DNA of 7,552 nt from DASVCZ01 sp036381335 (GTDB lineage: Bacteria; Patescibacteriota; Microgenomatia; UBA1400; PJMF01), in NCBI GenBank assembly GCA_036381335.1, contig DASVCZ010000005.1:1-7552 (forward strand). The letters are read 5' to 3'. Each line of letters starts with the position of its first letter. Position 1 is the first letter of the stretch. Shown here piece by piece: positions 1-6,106 of this stretch. The notes beneath the pieces are model-generated. The model worked only from the letters and a program-made list of their open reading frames with translations. It made no database searches and had not been told where the DNA came from. A program made the position numbers and the translations under genes.

Positions 1-26
1 TTATTTGCTGACGTTTCTCTAGAAGA

Positions 27-590
27 TTAAGGGTCGATAACGTACCAGTCGTGCGGATCCACGTTGTTCACCGTTTCGCCGGCTGCCACTTCGACTGGGA
101 TCGGTTCATGGGAGGGACAATCAACACTCAGCCCACAGGTCACAAATTCAGAGTAAAAAGCTTTTTGGGCTTGATCTGGCAATTGAGCATACACGGTGTA
201 AGTACCTTCAGGCACCTCAATTCTATAGCTAAGCCCATAGGGCTCTTCTTCGGTTTCAATGTGATCGGTAGTGCAGGTTTCAGTCTGACTCTGTTGATTC
301 ACGGCGCAGACTTTCATGTCGGCTGGAATTTCTTCGCTAGGAAAACTGAGTGAGCCAGTAATGAAGCCAGTCTTAATTAATATATCGTGAGGAGTTGAGT
401 CAGAAGTTTCTACCAGTGGTGAGGCATCACTCGATTCCTCCAGGTCTCTCACATCTTTACCAAAGTCACCCACAATGAAGGCAAAAGCTGCCAAAACTAA
501 AGCAATCAACAAGCCGGCGGCAGCGATAAAAATGGCAGTTAAGGTGAGCACAGGGCGAGGATGTTGAGGGATTGGTTGGTCGTCGATCAT
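27..590 (-). CDS. Membrane-anchored extracytoplasmic protein with small beta-type domain (187 aa)
   Basis: I do not recognise a named family. Residues 1-12 are short and polar, residues about 14-42 form one long hydrophobic segment rich in A, L, I and F, and the rest is acidic and soluble, so the protein is probably a single-pass membrane protein with its C-terminus outside. Residues about 45-70 form a Ser/Asp/Glu-rich linker. Residues about 74-187 resemble a carboxypeptidase-regulatory-like or prealbumin-like sandwich: an ITG-x-L start, the pattern YRIEVPEGTYTVYA (123-136), and VAAGETVNNVD near the end. Four cysteines (95, 106, 152, 158) all fall in this domain and could form two disulfides. 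The hydrophobic segment has no lipobox. The start is supported by an extended -10 (TGATATACT) whose hexamer ends 6 nt before the ATG, implying a leaderless mRNA; there is no Shine-Dalgarno. A role in surface or envelope structure is inference only. Confidence 0.8.
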   Translation of the reverse strand: MIDDQPIPQHPRPVLTLTAIFIAAAGLLIALVLAAFAFIVGDFGKDVRDLEESSDASPLVETSDSTPHDILIKTGFITGSLSFPSEEIPADMKVCAVNQQSQTETCTTDHIETEEEPYGLSYRIEVPEGTYTVYAQLPDQAQKAFYSEFVTCGLSVDCPSHEPIPVEVAAGETVNNVDPHDWYVIDP

Positions 591-596
591 ACGTTT

Positions 597-605
597 AGTA
601 TATCA
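597..605 (-). promoter_or_regulatory. Extended -10 promoter for the membrane-anchored protein; leaderless start
   Basis: On the minus strand TGA-TATACT (hexamer 597-602, TG at 604-605) is followed by 6 nt and then the ATG at 590. This spacing puts the transcription start at or next to the A of the start codon. No convincing -35 is seen, as expected for extended -10 promoters. It sits directly beyond the 16S processing stalk, so the gene does not depend on rRNA read-through. Confidence 0.6.
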
Positions 606-612
606 AACGACA

Positions 613-642
613 AAAGTGAAGAATATTGGGCCCTTTGCGGGC
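613..642 (-). terminator. Weak candidate terminator of the 16S transcript
   Basis: On the minus strand GCCC-GCAAA-GGGC (630-642) forms a short 4-bp hairpin, followed by a pyrimidine-rich run ending in CTTCACTTTT. It is weak by intrinsic-terminator standards. Its position is logical: just outside the processing stalk (648-675) and just before the promoter of the next gene (597-605), where the rRNA transcript should end. Confidence 0.35.
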
Positions 643-647
643 GACTT

Positions 648-682
648 TGCAATCTGGTTCAAACACGGTGGTAGAGCTGCCT
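648..682 (-). other. Trailer arm of the pre-16S processing stalk
   Basis: Read on the minus strand, three blocks pair with three blocks of the leader. Block 677-682 (AGGCAG) pairs with 2344-2349 (CTGCTT) in 6 pairs including one G-U. Block 661-675 pairs with 2352-2366 in 15 continuous pairs with one G-U. Block 648-656 (CAGATTGCA) pairs with 2371-2379 (TGCAATCTG) in 9 perfect pairs. The loops between blocks are 1x2 and 4x4 nt. Bacterial pre-16S rRNA is normally excised by RNase III from such a leader-trailer helix. Confidence 0.85.
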
Positions 683-683
683 A

Positions 684-700
684 CTCCGATAAAATCGGAG
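684..700 (-). other. Trailer hairpin (7-bp stem)
   Basis: CTCCGAT-TTT-ATCGGAG on the minus strand is a perfect 7-bp inverted repeat with a 3-nt loop. It lies inside the pre-16S stalk between the mature 3' end and the trailer arm. No U-tract follows, so it is a structural trailer element rather than a terminator. Confidence 0.6.
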
Positions 701-733
701 ACCTGGATATGGTGGTCACAGGATTTAGAGAAG

Positions 734-751
734 GGGGGTCGTGATACCCCC
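734..751 (-). other. Trailer hairpin (6-bp G/C stem)
   Basis: GGGGGT-ATCACG-ACCCCC on the minus strand is a perfect 6-bp stem with a 6-nt loop, 12 nt after the approximate mature 16S 3' end. No U-tract follows. It is part of the excised 3' trailer. Confidence 0.55.
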
Positions 752-763
752 ATCATCTCCTTA

Positions 764-2268
<1,505 letters not shown>

Positions 2269-2291
2269 GTTTTAGGCTCAATTTACTATTT

Positions 2292-2342
2292 CAAAAAAAT
2301 TAACGGGCAACTGACTATCAAAAATGATAGGTAGGTTGCCCG
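2292..2342 (-). terminator. Terminator-like hairpin plus U-tract within the rRNA leader
   Basis: On the minus strand CGGGCAAC (2304-2311 as complement) and GTTGCCCG (2335-2342) form an 8-bp outer stem. An inner CTATCA/TGATAG stem (6 bp) closes a short A/T loop across a small internal loop. TTAATTTTTTT follows at once. This has the form of an intrinsic terminator yet lies upstream of the 16S gene and downstream of boxA. It may be a real attenuator overridden by antitermination, or simply a structural hairpin. Confidence 0.5.
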
Positions 2343-2343
2343 A

Positions 2344-2379
2344 AAGCAGTGTCTACCACCATGTTTGCGTCAGATTGCA
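2344..2379 (-). other. Leader arm of the pre-16S processing stalk
   Basis: This is the partner of the trailer arm at 648-682. Blocks 2371-2379, 2352-2366 and 2344-2349 pair in order with 648-656, 661-675 and 677-682, giving 9, 15 and 6 base pairs. The long separation (about 1.7 kb) and collinear order make chance unlikely. Confidence 0.85.
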
Positions 2380-2383
2380 TATT

Positions 2384-2408
2384 CATGAATCAGGTTATTT
2401 GATTCATG
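2384..2408 (-). other. Leader hairpin (9-bp stem)
   Basis: CATGAATCA and TGATTCATG form a perfect 9-bp inverted repeat with a 7-nt loop (2393-2399). It lies between boxA and the leader arm of the stalk, and would stack just outside the stalk in the folded precursor. Confidence 0.55.
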
Positions 2409-2423
2409 GTCAATATTCTTCAC

Positions 2424-2435
2424 TTGTTAAGGAGC
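2424..2435 (-). promoter_or_regulatory. boxA-like rRNA antitermination element
   Basis: The minus strand reads GCTCCTTAACAA, one mismatch from the E. coli rrn boxA core GCTCTTTAACAA. It lies about 170 nt after the predicted transcription start and about 45 nt before the processing stalk, a typical location. In E. coli boxA RNA recruits NusB and S10 to make the elongating polymerase resistant to termination; here that role is inferred from sequence and position. Confidence 0.65.
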
Positions 2436-2445
2436 TTGCGAGTTA

Positions 2446-2585
2446 ATCCCGCCGAGGCGGTGATTAAGGTTCAGGACACGAACAAAAGCGCCCCGCCATG
2501 GCGGGATGCCCTCTGTCTTGTCTTTTGTGTGATTTGCGATTATGCTAAATCTTGTTCTGAGATACGTTTTCCTGCCAAAGGCGGG
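2446..2585. repeat. Cluster of three GC-rich short palindromes
   Basis: Three related inverted repeats built on CCYGCC/GGCGGG stand out from AT-rich surroundings: 2446-2466 (CCGCC-GA-GGCGG, extended by AATC/GATT), 2492-2505 (CCCGCCATGGCGGG, perfect) and 2571-2585 (CCTGCC-AAA-GGCGGG). All lie in the transcribed rRNA leader. They could be copies of a small dispersed palindromic element or leader hairpins. Whether they recur elsewhere cannot be judged from this window. Confidence 0.5.
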
Positions 2586-2607
2586 AACAATATCTTTGAA
2601 GAGTGTT

Positions 2608-2635
2608 AGTATACCAAATACAGAGCCAGTGTCAA
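2608..2635 (-). promoter_or_regulatory. Sigma70-type promoter of the 16S rRNA transcript
   Basis: On the minus strand a perfect -35 TTGACA (2630-2635) and a near-consensus -10 TATACT (2608-2613) are separated by 16 bp. The expected start is near 2601. This is the strongest promoter match in the window, fitting an rRNA gene. It lies about 42 bp upstream of the divergent plus-strand gene at 2677. Confidence 0.8.
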
Positions 2636-2676
2636 CGATGCAATCTGGGCTACGTATTCCTAGTAAGAAAGGAAAC

Positions 2677-3300
2677 ATGTTTGAAGGACGATCTGAACTA
2701 CCTCTGGACTACATGGCAATTGAGGATATCAAATTTGAGGACCAAGCAGAAATTCCAACCAGTAGTGATTATTTTATCTTTAATGACGGTCAGAGGGACG
2801 ATATTGCTAAAATTGATCCTGACCTAGTTAACAACTATATAATATCTGTCGTTTCCACTGCTACAGTTCAGGACGATGAATATCCTTATATGAGATTCTC
2901 TCGTCCTCCGATACAAGAAATTGCAGAAAAAGCAAAGGAAAACCAATCCTTATTTAGGAAAATTGTGTATAACATGAACCAACAACTTTTTCAGGGTAGT
3001 TTGGGGAACGATTTAGCCTTGATTGGTATGTATTTGGACAGAAATCGAAGAGACACGGCAGAAAGTAAATTTGCTATTTTAAAGGCTCGGTTGAAGCAGT
3101 TAAAAATTCAAATTGATGCTACAACTAATTTTTTAGAATTAGTTGGGGGAGGGAGCGGGGTTGATAAAGAGGCACTTAAATCCCTTGAAGAGACATTAGA
3201 AAAAATCACAAAAATCAAGGACCTGGTAGATGAGACCACATCGGTTGATGACGTGGGTGGCAAATTAGTTAACGAAATCAAAGAGATAGAAAATAAATAA
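2677..3300 (+). CDS. Helical RxSRP-family protein, paralogue 1 (207 aa)
   Basis: Function unknown; no known domain recognised. There is no signal peptide or membrane segment, so it is probably cytoplasmic. The N-terminal third is acidic, with DYFIFNDGQ at 31-39; RFSRP is at 73-77; the C-terminal half (about 78-155 and 163-207) is mostly amphipathic helix with a likely coiled coil. It aligns along its length with the gene at 3622-4305: DYFIFNDGQ with NHFLLNAGQ, RFSRP with RYSRP, and the helix KFAILKARLKQLK with KLDLAKAKLVLLK. The ATG at 2677 is chosen because AAAGGA precedes it and it gives the same N-terminal length as the paralogue (about 24 residues before the first shared block). The frame is open upstream to 2542, but that would run through the rRNA promoter. 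It ends 2 nt from the convergent small gene. Confidence 0.8.
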   Translation: MFEGRSELPLDYMAIEDIKFEDQAEIPTSSDYFIFNDGQRDDIAKIDPDLVNNYIISVVSTATVQDDEYPYMRFSRPPIQEIAEKAKENQSLFRKIVYNMNQQLFQGSLGNDLALIGMYLDRNRRDTAESKFAILKARLKQLKIQIDATTNFLELVGGGSGVDKEALKSLEETLEKITKIKDLVDETTSVDDVGGKLVNEIKEIENK

Positions 3301-3302
3301 GG

Positions 3303-3503
3303 TTACTCTTTTAGTAAGTCATGTATAACGGACAGACCTCTGCGAGCACTCAGAATAACTTCGTCTAAAAGTTGTTCTTCTTCATGCAAAACCTCATGAG
3401 GGTGATTGTTTTCAATGTTTGCAAAAACTAAATTTCCTAGCTCAGATGAGTATGAATTCGTTGGTTTGGTGTTTTGTTCATTTGGTTTAAGAAATTCGCT
3501 CAT
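3303..3503 (-). CDS. Small acidic protein of unknown function (66 aa)
   Basis: Not recognised. The first half is polar and Asn/Ser-rich. The second half (about 36-66) is one likely amphipathic helix rich in Glu, Leu and Ile, ending in LLKE, reminiscent of the helices of the neighbouring paralogues but too short to call homologous. The ATG at 3503 is favoured because an extended -10 (TGG-GATAAT, hexamer 3512-3517) lies 8 nt before it, giving a nearly leaderless mRNA. A GTG two codons upstream (3509) would give 68 aa but is almost on the -10. No Shine-Dalgarno is seen. It converges on the 2677-3300 gene with a 2-nt gap and diverges from the 3622 gene. It could be a chance ORF, but its position and composition look coding. 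Confidence 0.5.
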   Translation of the reverse strand: MSEFLKPNEQNTKPTNSYSSELGNLVFANIENNHPHEVLHEEEQLLDEVILSARRGLSVIHDLLKE

Positions 3504-3511
3504 ATTCACAC

Positions 3512-3520
3512 ATTATCCCA
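3512..3520 (-). promoter_or_regulatory. Extended -10 promoter for the 66-aa gene
   Basis: The minus strand reads TGG-GATAAT, then 8 nt, then ATG at 3503. Only a one- or two-base leader is expected. There is no clear -35. The call depends on the downstream ORF being real. Confidence 0.4.
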
Positions 3521-3585
3521 CACCGGATAGTTATTATTTAGGAGTAATGTTTACGCATATGATTGATCGGTGCTGAAAAGGCATA

Positions 3586-3617
3586 TGGTATTATTGAGTA
3601 TCATTTAATGAAAAGGA
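3586..3617 (+). promoter_or_regulatory. Extended -10 promoter and Shine-Dalgarno for the 227-aa gene
   Basis: TGG-TATTAT (3586-3594) is an extended -10, putting the start near 3601. AAGGA (3613-3617) lies 4 nt before the ATG at 3622. GCATATG occurs twice, at 3555-3561 and 3581-3587, the second overlapping the -10; this could be an operator pair but is only a 7-bp match. Confidence 0.5.
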
Positions 3618-3621
3618 ATAT

Positions 3622-4305
3622 ATGTCTTCAGAAAGTCAGCCAGAATCATCTTTTGACGATTCTCTAAATACACAACCTCATTTTGCTCAGGATATAGATA
3701 TTCCGATAGATGAAAACCATTTCCTTCTAAATGCTGGCCAAACTAGCGACCTAGAGAAAAGAATAGAAGAAAAATTAGAAAAGAAAGCAAAAGAAAAAGC
3801 TGAAGAAAAAGGATTAAATCCAATTTCCCAATCTATAGTACTTGTAGGAAAAGTTGAAAATTCTGCAAGTCGTTATTCTCGGCCAAGCGTTGATATGCTG
3901 GTTAAACTTTCTGCAGAAGATGGCGAAATTTTGGACAGTATTCTTCATCACATTACCGAGCAACTTAGATTAAGCTCTGGTGTTAATGAATTAGGAAGTG
4001 TTGATAGCTATAAAGATGATCATCCTGATTTCGCTGATAAAAAACTAGATTTAGCTAAGGCAAAATTGGTGCTTTTGAAGAATTTGGTGGCGGCGGCTCG
4101 AAATTACCTTGTTAAGCTTGAAAGTGAAAAAATCTCAATTCCTTCTGAAACTGAACGCTTACTCGAGCGACTTCATTTTGTTTTCACAGTCATTGATCGT
4201 ATGGCATCAAAAGTTGAAGGTATCCAGAGCCGAAATGACGTGACAACAGAATTTATGGATGCCTATTTGAAATTACTTAAGTTGATTTCTCTTTCGGAGG
4301 AGTAG
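3622..4305 (+). CDS. Helical RxSRP-family protein, paralogue 2 (227 aa)
   Basis: Function unknown. It is probably soluble and cytoplasmic, with no membrane or signal segment. Residues 1-30 are polar and acidic; NHFLLNAGQ is at 32-40; residues about 42-64 form a Lys/Glu-rich charged helix; RYSRP is at 84-88; residues about 90-118, 138-168 and 175-225 are predicted helices by hydrophobic spacing. The shared blocks with the 2677-3300 product appear in the same order, so the two are paralogues that diverged strongly. The C-terminal segment around EKISIPSETERLLERL (169-184) also resembles EKINLPPELNDLLEND of the 4531-4995 product. It has its own promoter and a good Shine-Dalgarno, unlike the leaderless genes nearby. 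Its 3' end overlaps a minus-strand ORF by 33 nt. A structural or regulatory role is possible but not shown. Confidence 0.85.
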   Translation: MSSESQPESSFDDSLNTQPHFAQDIDIPIDENHFLLNAGQTSDLEKRIEEKLEKKAKEKAEEKGLNPISQSIVLVGKVENSASRYSRPSVDMLVKLSAEDGEILDSILHHITEQLRLSSGVNELGSVDSYKDDHPDFADKKLDLAKAKLVLLKNLVAAARNYLVKLESEKISIPSETERLLERLHFVFTVIDRMASKVEGIQSRNDVTTEFMDAYLKLLKLISLSEE

Positions 4306-4461
4306 CCGGTTAATTGACTGCTTTGCTAACCTTGCGTCTACGGATATTTGTTGTGCAATTTTCTCTATCTCCAACGATTTCGAAGTTTCAGCTAATATCT
4401 GTCCTTTTTTTGTCTTTTCAGGTTGGTATGGTGGCTTAGGGCCATTTTCTAACGAGGTCAT
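4273..4461 (-). CDS. Possible small basic protein (62 aa), tail-to-tail overlap
   Basis: Not recognised. The product is basic: an N-terminal Pro/Lys-rich stretch (about 8-20) is followed by a likely helix (about 21-62) ending in the cluster LLLRKRNQLK. It fills the only gap between its neighbours and has plausible amino-acid usage, but overlaps the last 33 nt of the convergent 3622-4305 gene, and no Shine-Dalgarno precedes its ATG. A weak TGG-CATAGT lies upstream. A basic helical peptide could bind nucleic acid or the acidic neighbours, but that is speculation. It may be a chance ORF in an otherwise 225-nt intergenic gap. Confidence 0.35.
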   Translation of the reverse strand: MTSLENGPKPPYQPEKTKKGQILAETSKSLEIEKIAQQISVDARLAKQSINRLLLRKRNQLK

Positions 4462-4518
4462 AAAGACATTGTCCCAAACTATGCCAGATCTCTACATAAG
4501 TATTATGTGTGTATGAGA

Positions 4519-4524
4519 TATAAT
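4519..4524 (+). promoter_or_regulatory. -10 element for the winged-helix-like gene; leaderless start
   Basis: A perfect TATAAT is followed by 6 nt and the ATG at 4531, so transcription should begin at the start codon. The ATG at 4507, in the same frame, lies upstream of the -10 and could not be on this transcript. No clear -35 or TGn extension is seen. Confidence 0.6.
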
Positions 4525-4530
4525 ACCGCT

Positions 4531-4995
4531 ATGCCACACTCATTCCCCATCGAATCCCATACCTCTGCTTTTTTTAGAGAGTTTGCACGTCAAGAAAAAA
4601 AAGATGAGTGGAAAACTGTTTTTCAAAGGTTGGTAGACGATGGATTAATCATAATTGATACTACTACTCCCTTAGACACTACTTCTGAGCTTCACCAGGT
4701 TAAATTAGCCTTAACTGAAAAAGGAGCCAGGTATTTCTTGCAAGATAAGAATACTCAAGCTCAACGCTTGGGTGTGCTGGAAATGGAACTTCGCAATAAA
4801 TTGATCCCATATGTAAGTTTTGGCGAAGCCACACCTGAAGAAGTAAAGTCCACGATAGAAACAATGATTTACTTTCTGTTGAAGTTGGCCCAAGAGAAAA
4901 TTAATTTACCTCCTGAACTTAATGATTTACTTGAAAACGACTTGGTTGCACCTCTAACCAGCAAGATAAAAAAACTCTTGGAAGGCCAGCCTTAA
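4531..4995 (+). CDS. Winged-helix-like protein with family C-terminal helices (154 aa)
   Basis: Possible DNA-binding regulator; the exact family is not recognised. Residues about 25-70 look like the end of a winged helix: a helix EWKTVFQRLVDDGLI, a wing-like strand pair, and LALTEKGARYFL, the LTEKG signature common in MarR/PadR-type winged helices. Residues about 74-96 form a linker helix. Residues 102-152 form a helical segment resembling the C-terminus of the 3622-4305 product (FLLKLAQEKINLPPELNDLLE against YLVKLESEKISIPSETERLLE). The start at 4531 is chosen from the TATAAT 6 nt upstream; an in-frame ATG at 4507 would give 162 aa. It ends on a TTAA in which its TAA and the TAA of convergent mnmA overlap (4-nt overlap). 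If a regulator, the neighbouring paralogues are the natural targets; this is inference. Confidence 0.75.
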   Translation: MPHSFPIESHTSAFFREFARQEKKDEWKTVFQRLVDDGLIIIDTTTPLDTTSELHQVKLALTEKGARYFLQDKNTQAQRLGVLEMELRNKLIPYVSFGEATPEEVKSTIETMIYFLLKLAQEKINLPPELNDLLENDLVAPLTSKIKKLLEGQP

Positions 4996-6083
4996 CCAAT
5001 CACTCCACCACCTAAACAAATGGTTTCGTCTCCTACCCTTTGATAAAAAACTGCCGACTGGCCTTCCGCAATGCCTTGAGTTGGTTCGGTTAGGTTTACG
5101 CTGAGTTGTTCCCCTTCCTTTGATAAGCTACAAGGAATTAATTTACCCGTATGACGAATCCGGACGAGTAACTCACGCTTCCCTATTGGTGTCTGTTGAT
5201 TAATCCAATGAATGTCATTGACTTCAAAGTTATCAAAATACGTTTCCGCGCCAAACCCCACCATCAGTTGATTCTTTTCAGGAATTTTCTTAATCACATA
5301 AAACGGTGGAATATTGTGCTTGTTAATCGTGGTACCGTCACTTTTGGTAACTAAAGTGACCTTGTTGATATCAAAGCCATGACGTTGGCCGACAGTGTAA
5401 AACCATAAGCCTTTATGTTCGCCTAACACATTGCCTTGGGTATCAATTACCTGACCAGGATTCTCGCCCAGTCGCTCATAGAGAAAATTATGGACGTTAA
5501 TATCTCCTATAAAGCAAATACCCACCGAGTCTTTCTTATCAGCTACATGAAGATGACGTTGCTTTGCCTCAGTTCTGACTTGTTGCTTGGTTAGCTCCCC
5601 CAGGGGGAAAAGAATATGGTCTAGTTGTTCTTTATGTAAACGGTAAAGAAAATACGTTTGATCTTTATGCTCGTCAGCCGGAATACAAAGCTGACCATGG
5701 CTGATCTTGGCATAATGACCGGTAGCTACATACTCGAATCCTTGCTCCATAGCCCAGTCATAAAATAAACCAAACTTAATTTCCACATTGCACATGACAT
5801 CAGGATTGGGAGTTCTCCCCGCTTCGTACTCGTTAAAGAAATATTCCACCACTTTGTCTTTATAGGTCTGCTTAAAATCAAGGACTTTAAAAGGGATACC
5901 CAGCTTAAGGGCCACTTGGAGGGCATCCTTGCGATCCTCTTCACTGCGGCAACCGGGAGCTCGCCAACACTCAAGGAAGACCCCGGTCACGTCATAGCCT
6001 TGCTCCACGAGTAATTGAGCGGTGAGTGAAGAATCCACCCCGCCTGACATGCCGACAGCCACTTTACCCAGTTTTTTGGTCAT
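4992..6083 (-). CDS. mnmA: tRNA-specific 2-thiouridylase MnmA (363 aa)
   Basis: Cytoplasmic enzyme that uses ATP and a relayed persulfide sulfur to thiolate U34 at position 2 in tRNAs for Lys, Glu and Gln. The PP-loop SGGVDSS is at 13-19. The catalytic Cys98 is in TPNPDVMCN, and the partner Cys190 is in SVGICFIG; both are present, so the enzyme should be active. TGHYAKI (121-127) and GLWFYTVGQRHG (225-236) are family signatures. Residues about 255-363 form the C-terminal beta-barrel region, ending GQSAVFYQ and CLGGGVI. The length is normal for the family. The stretch around 243-258 (Lys/Thr-rich) may be a small insertion. It lies 23 nt after the ATP-grasp gene on the same strand, with a TATAAT in that gap 9 nt before the ATG, and has no Shine-Dalgarno. 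Its stop overlaps that of the convergent 4531-4995 gene. Confidence 0.97.
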   Translation of the reverse strand: MTKKLGKVAVGMSGGVDSSLTAQLLVEQGYDVTGVFLECWRAPGCRSEEDRKDALQVALKLGIPFKVLDFKQTYKDKVVEYFFNEYEAGRTPNPDVMCNVEIKFGLFYDWAMEQGFEYVATGHYAKISHGQLCIPADEHKDQTYFLYRLHKEQLDHILFPLGELTKQQVRTEAKQRHLHVADKKDSVGICFIGDINVHNFLYERLGENPGQVIDTQGNVLGEHKGLWFYTVGQRHGFDINKVTLVTKSDGTTINKHNIPPFYVIKKIPEKNQLMVGFGAETYFDNFEVNDIHWINQQTPIGKRELLVRIRHTGKLIPCSLSKEGEQLSVNLTEPTQGIAEGQSAVFYQRVGDETICLGGGVIG

Positions 6084-6092
6084 AAAGGGGAT

Positions 6093-6098
6093 ATTATA
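6093..6098 (-). promoter_or_regulatory. -10 element just upstream of mnmA
   Basis: The minus strand reads TATAAT, then 9 nt (ATCCCCTTT), then the mnmA ATG. This predicts a 5' leader of 2-3 nt. No good -35 is found at 16-18 bp. It would let mnmA be expressed apart from the upstream ATP-grasp gene. Confidence 0.5.
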
Positions 6099-6106
6099 CT
6101 GTACAT

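Noticed and set aside
51..353. Plus-strand open frame of 100 codons
   Set aside because: It is antisense to the membrane-anchored protein, which has a promoter, a membrane segment and a coherent domain; the plus frame has none.
591..763. A tRNA gene in the 16S trailer, as in a linked rrn operon
   Set aside because: No cloverleaf, T-loop GGTTCGAATC-type signal or acceptor pairing; the apparent structure is explained by the stalk and hairpins.
2542..2676. Longer N-terminus (45 extra residues) for the 207-aa protein
   Set aside because: It would cross the 16S promoter, has no SD, and has no counterpart in the paralogue. The ATG at 2677 has an SD and matches the paralogue's length.
2406..2678. 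Short open frames on both strands in the rRNA leader
   Set aside because: They overlap boxA, the palindromes and the promoter, and show no protein-like pattern.
4507..4530. Upstream ATG for the winged-helix-like gene
   Set aside because: The TATAAT at 4519-4524 lies after it, so the transcript from that promoter starts at the ATG at 4531.
5726..5974. Minus-strand open frame of 82 codons
   Set aside because: It is an alternative frame within mnmA.
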